Source of the DNA: Coniella vitis
Taxonomy: Eukaryota; Ascomycota; Sordariomycetes; Diaporthales; Schizoparmaceae
Direction: 5' to 3'
Length of the DNA stretch: 64,000 nt
Assembly: GCA_011317545.1 (NCBI GenBank)
Contig: WUJK01000007.1
Span: forward strand, 620,001 to 684,000
Every line of letters starts with the position of its first letter. Positions within the stretch are counted from its first letter, which is position 1. A program made the position numbers and the translations under genes. This document shows positions 12,817-24,397 of this stretch, in pieces. The notes below the pieces were generated by a model. The model was not told where the DNA came from. It made no database searches and worked only from the letters and a program-made list of their open reading frames with translations.

Positions 12817-14086
12817 TTAGAAATTATCCTTGCCCGAGAACTTTTCATTCTGAACAATCTCAATCCAGTAGCCGTCTGGGTCCAGGACAAACGCCACATT
12901 CTTCATGCGTCCGTCAGTCAATCTCTTCTTCCAGTTGACATTCAAACTCTCGAAGCGCTCGCATGCAGCATCGATATTGTCGACCGAAACACCTAGAGCG
13001 AAGCGACATTAGTGTCAATGGATGAGGAGCAGTGATTTCTGAATACAGCACAGCAAGGCTTACAAATGTGGCCGAAACCCTGTGGCTGGTCGTTGCCGTT
13101 GTGGTAACTAAAGTTTTCGTCCTTCTCTGTGCCATGATTCCAGGTCAATTCCAAGAGGCCCTCACGGTTGGCAGTCTTGCCGTCTTCAGGCAGGCCTTGC
13201 TCGCCAGGGTAGCCCAAAAAGTATAGAGTGAAACCGCCTGCAGGATTGCCGCCCTCTCTCATTAGGGACATGCCCATGACCTCCTGGTAGAACTTGAGAG
13301 ACTTTTCGGCATCCTTGACGCGAATCATGGTATGATTCATAAGGTATGTCGACACGTCGGTCTCCTTGACATTTTCGGTTTCCTCCACTGGCTTGCGGCT
13401 AATAATCTCGACCCCTTTTCGAAAAATACCGTCAGTCTTGGTAAGATAAGTGGGCTTCGAAATCCAGTATACGCTTACAGTATCCGTCCGGGTCCAGGGC
13501 AAATGCAATGTTGCGCATCTTGCCATCAGTAAGCTTCTTTTGGAACTTGTAGCCGGCATCCTCGATTCTTTGGCAAGCGGCCTGGATGTTGTCGACGCTG
13601 ATGCATGTGTGTCCAAAGCCGCGGTGAGGTTCGGCATTTCCATTGTTGACCTTATACTCTGGATCATCCTCGGTGCCGTAATTGTGTCTTATTCGTCCTA
13701 GCATGTTAGGGAGTCATAGGCCAAGCAAGCACAGGCTGAACACTGGTGAGGTGAAGTACGCACGTGAGCTCAATCAAGCCCTCTCTGTCGAATGCGCTCT
13801 TGCCATGGGACAGAGCCTTAGGCGAGTCGTATCCCAGGAAGTAGAGGTCAAACTTGTTATCGGGAAAGGACAGCTTCTTGACGACGGTCATGCCCAGGTG
13901 CTCATAAAACTTGACCGAGGCCTTTGGGTCCTTAACTCGAATCCTGATGACAGCTTTGCAGGTAAGCCACGCTGTTTTTCCAACACATACATAACCCACA
14001 CAGAAAGGCTAGGCAGTGCGCGACACGCAGTGAACCCACATCGAGTGGTTGAACTTGTAGTTCTTGGAGTTGGTGTTGGCAGCCAT
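12817..14086 (-). CDS. GLO1: Glyoxalase I (lactoylglutathione lyase), two VOC domains, five exons
   Basis: Converts the methylglyoxal-glutathione hemithioacetal to S-lactoylglutathione, a cytosolic detoxification step. Exons are 14086-14040, 13943-13764, 13687-13479, 13414-13064 and 12992-12817, 320 aa, close to the 326 aa of yeast Glo1. Every junction restores family sequence: NHSM-IRVKDP, IELT-HNYGTEDD, DPDGYW-VEIISRK and GFGHIC-VSVDNID. Each half is a complete glyoxalase domain with its metal Glu (GLIELTHNYG and GLLELTWNHG), NHxMIRVKD start and DPDGYWIEI end, so both active sites may be competent. Intron 1 interrupts the Met codon of NHSM. An upstream in-frame ATG exists at 14200, but the MAANTNSKNYKF start fits the family better. 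Confidence 0.94.
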
Positions 14087-15733
14087 GGTCGCTAGAAGCC
14101 GTGCTGGGCCTGTTGTCGTGCTCTTATCTAAAGAGAGAGTCAATAATAAGATTCCCACATTGGTTTGGCTAAGCAGACATACTGCTTGAGGAATTGACAA
14201 GATGGGATGCCTGCAGTCTGACTCGCTGCAATGCTCGGATGGAATTCATGAAGCTCGGAGTGATTGTGGTTTTTTGGGTGAAGATTTTCCGGCGTCCAGG
14301 AGAATTACCAAGCAATGCTCTTCCCACATGTCACAGGCCGCCGCAACTTTCCCCACAACAGCTCTGACAGGTTGCTGACGTCAGGTGGGGGGCTTGCCGC
14401 ATTGCCATGCGACTCTGCTCGTTAGCGCTCATAGCGACAAAGGTACTTGAATAGCGATATACTATGTAGATACTTGGACGGTCTAGTATCGTTGGTGGAT
14501 ACTGAGGTCAGTGAGGTCAGGCCAGTGCTGCACATGGTATTTCAAATATTCTGGACAAGACGGAAGCCTGCGTTTCCTGTCATCGTCTCAAGAGACGAGC
14601 TAGAGTTGCGTCGTCATAGATCTCGGTATGGGGCACCACGCCCGTAATTCTGCGGCTACCCACCAATCTACCTAGGTACTTACATATGTATCGCTGTGCT
14701 GGGGCAGCTGCTGGTTGGGGTGACTTTAGTGCTTCCACCAAAATGCAGAGCAGGACTTTTCTGATAACGCAAACAATATAGTAGAATGTAGTCAAATCAA
14801 GTTGTTGATTCTTATTCTTATGTATCAAGTAGTGCTGCACCTGCTCCTCCTTCCCTGCCTCAAGCCGCAACGTAGGATGGGTCTCCTTGCTCCACCCACG
14901 TTCTTTCCGTTTTAAGCTTGAAATGGAGGCTGAACGAGCACTGACTGAGGAAGCCACTAGGCAGGGTTCTTGGCTGATTAGATCTGAAATAGCACAAGGA
15001 CCCGTCGCTGTACCGGCATTTACCTTCCTAAGTAGGCATATTCAGTGCAAATATCGTGGCGGAAGGATATGGACTAAGGATATCCCAGATCGTGTAAGCA
15101 TCTTTCCATGCCCCTCCTTCCAACCACCTCCAGCCGCACACATGCGTCCGCTCGTATTGTGAGCAGCATGTGCCAGTCCAGCAGCCTTACACCTCATGGA
15201 GGTCCTCTCTTTGTGGTATGCAATTCGCACCACAAAATGTTGGAGGGCAGAAGATCAACAACAGCCTTTGAATCATCAACGGAAGAAGCCGTGTGCGCAA
15301 CACGCTGCGCGTTACATGAAGTCCAGAAACATGAATGGATCGAGAATCTTCCCCACTTCGGCCCTATCATAGTAGGCGGCTCGAAGGCAGTATACGCACG
15401 AGGGCTTGAGACAGCCGTCATTCTGCCGTAAGGGGAAGCAGTACCAATCACTAGCTTTGATCTTTGAGCAACGCGCCCTTCGTCGACGTCATCCGCCCCA
15501 GGGCACATTGCGATTTCCAATGGCCAGCCCCGGGAATCTTTGACTGCCTTGGCTGGTGGTAAATGGTTGAGATCTTAGCTATATAAGTTGTACCCAACTG
15601 GCGATCTGGGACTTTCAATTCTTCTGCTTGACCGCCAAATCTTTTGTATCAACGCTCCTCAAAATAGTAGGAAATCCATCTGTCGTTCATCTCCTTTCAT
15701 CGTCCACCCACAGTCCCACAGCAAGTCGCCAGA
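14087..15733. other. Divergent intergenic region, no gene seen
   Basis: About 1.6 kb between the starts of glyoxalase I (-) and the alcohol dehydrogenase (+), so it holds both promoters. One TACTATGTA copy lies at 14460-14468. No recognisable coding sequence. Confidence 0.5.
15580..15586 (+). promoter_or_regulatory. Candidate TATA box of the alcohol dehydrogenase gene
   Basis: TATATAA about 150 bases upstream of the ATG at 15734. The spacing is plausible for a core promoter with a short 5' UTR; this is inferred from motif and distance only. Confidence 0.4.
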
Positions 15734-17096
15734 ATGGGATACCCAGAGACATTTGAGGGCTTTTGCGTCGAAGGCCCAAAAACATGGAACCAATTCAAGA
15801 AGCACGAGCTGAAGCCTAAGCCTTTTGGACCCAACGATATCGACGTCAAGATTGAGGCTTGTGGTGTATGTGGCAGTGATGTGTATGTTATCTAGCCTGC
15901 AAAATTCTGTGACAGCTCAAACAGAAAAAGATGATATACTGATTCTTGAAAAATGGTACAGGCACACCATCACCGGAGGCTGGGGCGACTACGAGGGTCC
16001 CCTCTGCGTCGGCCACGAAGTTGTTGGAAAAGCCGTCAAGGTCGGCAAGGACGTCAAGGAGATCAAGGAGGGCGACCGGGTCGGTGTTGGCGCCCAGGTC
16101 TGGAGTTGTCTCAAGTGCGAGCAGTGCAAGAGTGCAAATGAGAACTACTGCCCGCACCTCGTTGTATGACCTGTCCGCGAAAATAGCACTCGGTCACAGC
16201 AGGGCAATGAAGCTGACGGGACAAACACATAGGACACCTACAATGCGCAGTACGAAGACGGAAGCTCAGCCCATGGTGGTTACGCAAATTACATCCGGGC
16301 TCACGAATACTTTACCTTTAAGATCCCCGACGCTCTCTCCTCAGAAGACGCTGCTCCCCTGTTGTGTGCAGGTATTACCACATATTCTCCTTTAGTGCGC
16401 GCAGACATCGGCCCAGGGAAGAAGGTTGCCATCTGCGGTGTTGGAGGACTTGGTCATTTGGGAATCCAGTGGGCTGTTGCACTTGGCGCCGAGACATACG
16501 CCATTACGCACTCACCCGACAAGACTGAAGATATCAAGAAACTGGGCGCCAAGGAGGCAATTGTCTCGAATGAGAAGGACTGGGCAAAGCCATGGGCCTT
16601 CAAGTTTGATTTTATCCTCAACTGCAGTGATATGACGCACGAGTTCGATCTGCAAACGTACTTGTCAACGTTGAAGGTATGTGTATCCCATCCAATCCTT
16701 GAGAGCGTGGAAATGTCTTAGTACTGATTTATCAACAGGTCGGCGGTCAATTCCACATGGTTGGACTCCCTGACAAACCCTTGCCAGAGATGATGGCCAT
16801 GATGTTTGCCAGCAATGCTGCCAAGTTGACTGGCAGCCATCTCGGCAACAACCGTAAGTTTGGTCTTTAAATTTTTTCTTTTTCATTGTTATTTATTTTA
16901 CTGACGACTTATGATCATTACAGAGGAGATGAACGCCATGTTGAAGCTCGCAGCTGAGAATGGAATCAAGCCATGGGTTGAAACTATCGACATTTCCGAA
17001 GCAGGATGCAAGGAGGCTGTCGAGCGCGTCAAGGAGAACAAGGTTCACTATCGCTTCACGCTCACCGGTTTTGACCGAGCATTTGGTACCAACTAA
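15734..17096 (+). CDS. NADP-dependent zinc alcohol dehydrogenase, ADH6/7 (cinnamyl-type), five exons
   Basis: Medium-chain zinc dehydrogenase that reduces medium-chain or aromatic aldehydes with NADPH. Exons are 15734-15882, 15962-16163, 16233-16676, 16739-16853 and 16924-17096, 360 aa, the same length as yeast Adh6. Seen: catalytic-zinc ligands in CGVCGSD-VH and GHE, the structural zinc cysteines CLKCEQCKSANENYC, the NADP-binding GVGGLGHLGIQ, and the end block HYRFTLTGFDRAFGTN. All junctions are in phase; the first joins GSDV to HTITGGWG. The substrate is not fixed by sequence. It is convergent with ADE13, about 290 bases apart. Confidence 0.93.
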
Positions 17097-17384
17097 TGCT
17101 TGCTTAAAAGTTGTACGACGTGAGCTATTTTGATAACAGACACGTCTACACTGCTTAATGTTAAGTAATGGAGGAAGGATGTAATAATCTTGATGATAAT
17201 TCTAGACCAAAAACTTATCGCCAGTGATTGGTTTTGATTTCAGCTGTGTCTACGTTCTACATAGTTTAAAATTTTACTGTGCCGCCATGCTTGCCTTTTT
17301 CTTCTGTGCCTGGGCGTATCCAGTCATTCCTGAGAATCCCATATGCCTTGTATGCTTATATCCAAACACATGACAGAACCCGCT

Positions 17385-19110
17385 TTAGACGTACAGCTGA
17401 GCAGTCTGTGCTGAACCAAGGAACTCAGCATATGGCGCAAGCGCAATCTCAACCTTACCCTTGGGCCCACACAGACGCTCCACAATGGTAGCAGATCGAC
17501 CTGTGTACAGCGCGGGGTCAAGGACCTCGTCCAGAATACCGTGCACGGGCGCAAAATACTCGGTACGACGGATGCGCTCAATCAGGTCATTGGGTTTGCC
17601 TTCCATCTTGACCGCGTGCGAGGCCTGGTGGCTGAGGACGCGAATTTCTTCGTGGCAGTCCTGGCGGGAGGCGCCCGTGGAAACCATCTTCATGATGATG
17701 TTTTCGGTAGCCATGAAGGGGAGCTCTTTCATCAGGTTTGCGCGGATCACTTCTGGGTAGACGACGAGGCCTAGTGGAAAACATGTTAGTGTGGGCTTCT
17801 CCATAAATACGGGTGAGATGGTCATATGTACCGTTTGTCACGTTGTCAAGAGAGATGAGAATGGCATCGGCCAGAAGGAAGGACTCGGGAATGTCCATGC
17901 GTCGAATGGCCGAGTCGTCGAGGGTGCGCTCAAACCATTGGCCGACGTAGGTCTCGGTAAAGTTTGTCGTGACAGTGCCGAGCTTGCGGCCCAGGGAGCA
18001 GATGCGTTCAGAACGCATGGGGTTGCGCTTGTAGGCCTATTTTGGGTACGGGTGTTAGCCAGATGGGTTTCCTAATCTCCGTTTCTACCACAAGTCGAAA
18101 TAGAAACATACCATGGCACTGCTACCAATCTGGTCCTTCTCAAAGGGCTCCTCAATCTCCTTCAAGTTAGCCAAGTGGCGGATGTCGGTGGCAATGCGCT
18201 GCGCCGAGGCGCCCAAGCCAGCAAGAGCCTGCGAAACATTGAGGTCGACTTTGCGGGTGTAGGTCTGAGTGGAGACGGCGTAGGTGGAAGGGAAGCCGGC
18301 CTTTTCGCAGAGCATCTCGTTGAGGCGGTCAATCTTTTCGCCGTCACCGTGGAAGATTTCCAAAAAGGAGGCCTGGGTGCCGGTTGTGCCCATGGCGCCG
18401 CGGAACTCGAGATCCTCAAGGGCGCGGGTGATGTTGCGTAGGTCCATGAGCAGGTCCTGGATCCATTGGGCGGCGCGCTTTCCGACGGTGATGGGCTGTG
18501 CGGGCTGGAAGTGGGTGAAGCCCAGGGTGGGCAGGTCCTTGTGCTTGAGAGCGAACTGGCTCAGGTTGGAGATGACCTTTGCGAGCTTTGGGAGGAGAAG
18601 GCCCAGGCCCTTCTTCATGAAGATGAGCTCGGTGTTGTCAGTGACAAAGCAAGAGGTGGCTCCGTAGTGGCTGGCACGTGTTAGTGAAAGCCATTTCTAG
18701 AGTAGATGAAGGAGAAACGGGACACAAGCACGAGAACCTACATGATACCAGCAGCAGCAGGGGCATCTTGAGCAAAAGCCTTGAGAGAGATTCTTTAGTG
18801 GACTGACTACAGTATATGATACCAAGGTAAGATCACTTACATGGACAAAGGCCATAACATCGTGACGACGGCGCTTCTCCTCCTCTGCAGCAATCTTGAA
18901 CGACTCGTCACTAACAGTCAGGTTGTTCCGCATCTGCTCGAGGGCCTCGTCTGTGATTTGGTCAATGCCGAGGGCCTTTTCAGACTCTGCCAGCCACAGC
19001 CACAGCTGCCGCCACGTCTGCGCCCGGGAACGGGTGGAGAAGAGGTAGAGCATCTCCTTGGATGCATAGCGAGAGCCCAATGGGGTGCTGTAGACGTCGT
19101 AGCTGGCCAT
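17385..19110 (-). CDS. ADE13: Adenylosuccinate lyase, five exons
   Basis: Acts twice in AMP synthesis: it cleaves SAICAR to AICAR and adenylosuccinate to AMP, releasing fumarate, as a cytosolic homotetramer. Exons are 19110-18841, 18779-18742, 18670-18112, 18036-17832 and 17770-17385, 485 aa (yeast 482). Landmarks are YDVYSTPLGSRYAS at the start, the HDVMAFVH block, GIIHYGATSCFVTDNT built across introns 1 and 2, TLGFTHFQPAQP, and the fumarate-lyase signature GSSAMAYKRNPMRSER, which is split by intron 3 immediately after GSSAM. Exon 2 is only 38 nt. An in-frame ATG at 19143 would add 11 residues; the MASYDVY start is preferred by family. Confidence 0.95.
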
Positions 19111-20714
19111 CTTGTCAGTTGGGTGGTTGCGAGGGTTTGCCAAGTTGGGAGAAATAAAACCTGTAAGGCCAAATAAAAAGTTGAGTCAAGCCGCTACAGC
19201 ACTTGGTGATATAAAAGTTCAGAAGAATTGCCCCGCGGGGTACTTCAGGATGGGCCTGTTGTTCTACAGGGGTCCTCCCATAAAAAACCCACCGCGGGGC
19301 AGTTCCAGGAGCTTGAGAGCGCTATCGATAAGACCAAAGTAGTAGGCGGTCAAGTGCTGGTTGGTTGCTGACTTTGTATGCGTGTACTTGGGTACATGGA
19401 GAAAGGTGTTGTATGGGAATAGTCCACATAATCCTGTATCTTATTAAAAGCCGAATATATACTATGAATCTTTGGTGCACTTGGACAACCCTCATATAAA
19501 CGGTCCCAATTTCAGAGGCAGAATGACCAACCTGGAAATCATTGACATGTGATACTCTGCAGTGGATCAGTCCGCAGTCTTCAGGCTAGCATATTAATTG
19601 TATGTATACCCTACGTCCGTGACTCCATTTAAGTTCAAGCTTCATAGCTGTAGTTTCCCTTACGTTGCTTAATGTGCTAGAAGTAAACAGATTGCTAATT
19701 CGCCGTATGGGCTCATCTGCAGCATGTATTAACCAAGCAGCAAATTGAGAGTTGTAAAATCATGCAGTATGGACATCAAGGTCATGGCACCTGACTCAGG
19801 CTGCCTTGGCCGCCGACTTGGTACTACATAGTATAATCCCAGGCCGAAAAAACGACACCCCTGTCAAGTACCCATGGGTCGGCTATACTCACTGTACTAT
19901 GCTGATTATGGAATAGCTGCAGCTGCAGTACAGTACTTACAGCTATGTACTACTTCATCCCATTAGAACTTACTAACGCACTACTCAACCAGGGTGGTGT
20001 TTCACCCATGTAAGGAAGCAGGTTGGATAAGATATATAGCACAAGGCTATACGGCCATTCAGGACTTTATACGCAAAATGACCACCAAGACTAGGTTGCT
20101 TTCTTGAGTGCGAATAAAAGCTTCTATTAGGTTGTAGGGTGGTGTGTTTGAAGTGCAAATAAACTGCCCATTTTGAGTATCCATTGTATTCAAACTACTC
20201 AGATACTTGGCTCTTCGGTACTTGGGTACATCTGATGCTGCACCTTTTCATGACGGGCTTTCTCTGCAGGGATGACGTCTGTGTGTTGTGCTATGTATAC
20301 AGTACCCGCGCGGCTAACGGAGCCGTAAGTGCCGATATGCTTCTCAGAGCTCCCCTTTGCCTTTTATCAACTGCCAATGAAGACATGGTCACCAAGGGCA
20401 GCGGGGCACGTTATGGCCTCTCTTAATCACTTGCATTCAGCTGTACAACCAGCCCCCAATATCACGACAGTTCTAGCCCGTTATCATAGCGTCTTAATTA
20501 TGAAATGAACCTTCGGCCCTATTTGAGACCTCTCCTTGGATATGCCATGTACAATTGAGTCTTTAACGACCTGCTCATGACGGCCGCGCGTCTGCAATCA
20601 AGTCGTCGACGGCTCAAGCCACCGAAAAGCCACCTCCGCCAACATTGAGGAGCGGAATGTCTAGCCATCCATATCGACCGTGACCGATTTCTGAGCACCA
20701 GATAGGACTCCAAT
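19111..20714. other. Divergent intergenic region, no gene seen
   Basis: About 1.6 kb, relatively AT-rich, between ADE13 and the next plus-strand gene. It holds one TACATAGTA copy at 19825-19833 and several partial copies near 19890-19950. No credible coding sequence. Confidence 0.5.
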
Positions 20715-23069
20715 ATGGATTACCAGCCAGTACAGACACCAATCATCGAATACGATGAGGCCGCGGTCATGGATGTTGGGGATGAAGATCAAGGCGGGCC
20801 GGAAACGGCCATGGCCTCGTCGGCTAGGACGATAGCAAGGACGCCGGCGAGAAAGGCACGATCTTTGTCAGATGGAAATGGCACGCCTCAAAAATTCCCT
20901 CCTGCGATGCACCTGGCCGACGCTCGACGAACCTCGAAAGATGATAGCACCATCAACATCCCGCTTCGCGACCCCATTCCGGCCACCACCGCCGCCCCTT
21001 CTTCCTCCATATCTCCCCGATCAGATGCTCCCGCGCTTCCCGTGACCCCTCATCGAGCAGAGTTCCCGACCGGTCTACGCAGCGGCCTGTCGTTGCAAAT
21101 GCCTGTATCAACCCCTCCTGCCCAACATGCCGGCGGCGTCTTGCCACGACCCATGCCCTTGTCGCCCAAGCTCGACCATTCCCAGACGTACTCGTCGCCT
21201 ACAAATATCCTGCCCCGCCGTTCCCGAGGGCTCGACTTTTCGCGCGCTGCTACGAGTCTACACCACACCACGCTTGCTGAGCAGGCTTCTCCCGACGCAT
21301 CCCCGACTGTAGGCGGTAGGGGTGTTAATATTCCTGGAAGAAGAGCTGGCGAATTTGGCGCACCTGAGCAGTCGTCCAACTCCTTGTGGTCTGTAATGGG
21401 TAACCATGATCGGCATCATATATCAGGCTCCTTGGGCAGTGCTGCCAACCTGATGTTTGATTCATCATCAAGCTCAGATGAGGATGACCTCATGGATGAG
21501 GACATAGAGGAGCCCTACCTCATGACGCCAGGTGTTGTCAGAAATAGCTCTGTCAGCTCACAAGCTGGCTCTGCTCTTCCCACAGGCAGCGGTTCACCCG
21601 CCATGAACAGCTTATTGTCCTTTCAACAGCGCCAACGACCCCGCAAACCCCCCAAGAAGAAACCACGTGCACCATTGGGCATGATGGGGTTCGCCTCCAA
21701 CCCCACAGCCTCTTCCATGCTCTCCAAGTCTCCTCCTGCGAATATGTCACCTTTCGGCAGCATGGCCAAGGAAATGAACACGCCACATGGCCGCCGCGAA
21801 AGCATTAGCTGGGCTGCTAACCAGCTCAATATTTCGGGAAGCGAGAGCGAGGACAGTCCTAAGCCGGGTGTTAATGTCGACGGCGTACTAGGGCCCGGTG
21901 CAGATCCTCAGAATCGAGTTGTTAGACGCGCTGTTACGCGACGGGGCAATTTACTGGTATGCATATTTTTTTTTTTTTTTTTTTTTTTTTTGGCTCTTGC
22001 TCAAGAAGGGGCAGGGGAGGGGGAGGGGGAAGAGGTACTTTGTCTTTGCTATGAAGAAATCAGAAGATGAAAAAACTGTCTGATATCCGTCGAATCGACA
22101 TTTGACTGACTCGAAAATAACTAGCCCAAGTCTCGCAACTTTGCGCGTGTCAAACTTGCTCTTGCCGAGGAAGGCACGCCTATTGAGTCCGAATTCCGCA
22201 GAGAGGCCGAAGTAGTTCGTCAAGTACGCGATAGCGATGTTGATCTCGAACCACCGCGGCCCATTCCCCAAGCGCACACCATGTCCAGCCCTAGCATGCC
22301 CGCTCAAGACTCCATAGAGGAACTTTCCGAGGACGCCATGTTAGTAGACAACGCGCTGGGTCTATCAGGCAGTTTCAAACAGCAAGCGCAGAAGAATTCA
22401 AAAGGTCGGTCATTCTGGGAAACCTTCTCCGAAACGAGTAGCGTGGGCGGGGGAGCGACAACAACGCCGCCCCCGCCTGGTCCGCCACGGGGCTCCTCCT
22501 CAGGGATGAGCATCGACGATATCAATATGGACTCGCCGTCCCTCAACGCCGGGCCTTCTGGAAATAATGGCTATATCTTCCCCATGACAACAACCAATAG
22601 CTCTGGGTGCGAAACGCCACAACAGCAAGGAGGCAGTGGTAGCGGGACTGGTCCAGGAGGATTGCCGCTATCAGACCAATCGCACCAACCTCCCTCAGCC
22701 TCCGAAATCACCCGGCGCTTTAACATGGGCAAGCGCAGACGTGACGATGACCTGGACCCTGTTAGCTTCAAGCGCCGAGCCGTGTCGCCCGGATTAAGCG
22801 TACACAACTCGCCCATCATGCAGAGTCCCATGCAACATACACCTTGGGGTCAGCGACCGGGAAGCAATGGAAGTGGGAATGACAGCAATAATAAACCTCC
22901 TCCCTCTGGTGGTAATGGTGGAGGTGGGAGCGGAAATGGCACACCCAGCGAGAGCGGCACAGCGGGCAGTGTGAGTAGTGAAAAGAGACCAAGTATTCAC
23001 AAGGGACGTGTGGGATATCAGGGCATGGTGGATACGAATGATGGTATTACGCGGTTGAGTATCGAGTAA
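20715..23069 (+). CDS. Large disordered protein of unknown function, two exons
   Basis: I do not recognise a named family. Exons are 20715-21956 and 22125-23069, 728 aa, and the splice joins RRGNLL to PKSRNFARVK in frame. Most of the protein is Ser/Pro/Gly/Gln-rich and predicted disordered, with an acidic Ser patch (SSSSSDEDDLMDEDIEE) near residue 255 and a basic PRKPPKKKPR patch near 315. The one compact, charged and probably helical segment spans the intron: VVRRAVTRRGNLLPKSRNFA followed by ALAEEGTPIESEFRREAEVV. A second possible nuclear signal is MGKRRRDDDLD with FKRRAVSPG, and many SP/TP sites could be CDK or MAPK targets. A nuclear regulatory role is inference from composition only. The intron holds a 26-base poly-T. 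Confidence 0.8.
21966..21991 (+). repeat. Poly-T tract inside an intron
   Basis: Twenty-six consecutive T near the 5' end of the 168-nt intron of the disordered-protein gene, far from the branch site, so it is not a normal acceptor polypyrimidine tract. Confidence 0.95.
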
Positions 23070-24397
23070 AGATCAAGTCCACCAAGGGTAGGGGGTTCGC
23101 GCTTGAAGAACTTTGTTTGGACAAATTGTTGCTTTTGTTGGTTGGTGGTGTGCAATGGCTTTGGCGTACGACTGGCTGGCTGGCTATATTATGAAGGCAA
23201 CCAGGCCAATGAGAAATGGAATAGATGGGCTTGATACAATGGACTGCCTGGCAGCCATACCGGCATCGAGCTGGATGGGACTACACTCACTATCTAGCGG
23301 GCGTCTATCCCAAGCGCATCATAATCTCACCACATTTCCCCTTGACCATCGCTTGGAAGAGCATCAAATGGAAAATGGCAAACGCACAACAAAATGGAAA
23401 AGCACTGCATTTTGTGGCCACTAAATCACATGCTTTGTTCCAACCAGATCTACTCACATGTAATATTCAGAAGGAAAAGAAGAAAAAGAAAAGAGCAAGA
23501 TGCTTTCTCTTCTGGATCTCATATTGTTAGACGTTGGTGCTTCTTCTTTCATGCTGACTGGCTGGCTCACTTTCGCTTCGCAACGCAAAGGTTGCTGGTG
23601 TGATACTCTTTTTCAGTTAGGAGAAATCGCGAAATCGTTTTTCTGCTAAATCTTGGTCAGATGCCTGCCTTCTATTTGAGATTGCGTCTCGAAATGAACA
23701 AGGCCGTTTCATTACTTTGACTGTTACGAGCTTGCAATGACAGGTGGATGATATTCGGAGACGAGTCTGAGGGAGGGAGAAAAAAAAAAAAAAAAAAAAA
23801 AAAACTAACAATTCGTCCCGCCTACCCTCAGTTGGAATCTTTTTTTTTTTTCCTTTCCTTTCCTTTGCTGTACTAATGTAGAGGAACAACCCGTCCCCCC
23901 CCCCCGGCCCCGGCTTCTCTCTCCCCTGCTACGACTTACTATGACTACTACGTATGTCGACAAGGAATAAAAAGTGCCGTCGATCCCTTTGAGGGGGGGG
24001 GCCGACTTACAAAATGCAACTTTATTTTACTATCAGGGATACTGTACACTCGTGCTTTTCTTAACCCATATGTATGGACCTTGTCTTTGTTTTTCCTTCT
24101 GAGGAAATAAAATCGCTTGCGCTCTGATTCTGAATCTTACATAGCTCAAAAGTTTTCGTACATCTATCCATCTGGCTGAGCTGACCTGCTGCCTCCATTT
24201 CGAAATGTTCACTTCCTGGTTTATTCTTGTTGGAAGTGGCCTGGCCAACGAAGTACCAGTCGTGGACACCAAAAAGGTGGTTTATTTCCATCAGCCAATA
24301 TAATTATATCCCTTTTTGCCTTCATCCATTTTGATGATTTGATTCTTACCGCATGCCTTGCTGGATTCTATGCGTTGAACCCTTTCGTCCTCGGATA
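23070..24397. other. Convergent intergenic region with homopolymers, no gene seen
   Basis: 3' flanks of two convergent genes. It contains a poly-A of 25 (23780-23804), a short T-run and C-run near 23839-23905, and a G-run at about 23993-24001. No recognisable coding sequence. Confidence 0.5.
23780..23804. repeat. Poly-A tract, intergenic
   Basis: Twenty-five consecutive A between two convergent genes. Confidence 0.95.

Noticed and set aside
15108..15520. Overlapping 107-108 codon frames on both strands upstream of the alcohol dehydrogenase
   Set aside because: No motif, no splice context and no composition signal; the lengths are within chance expectation.
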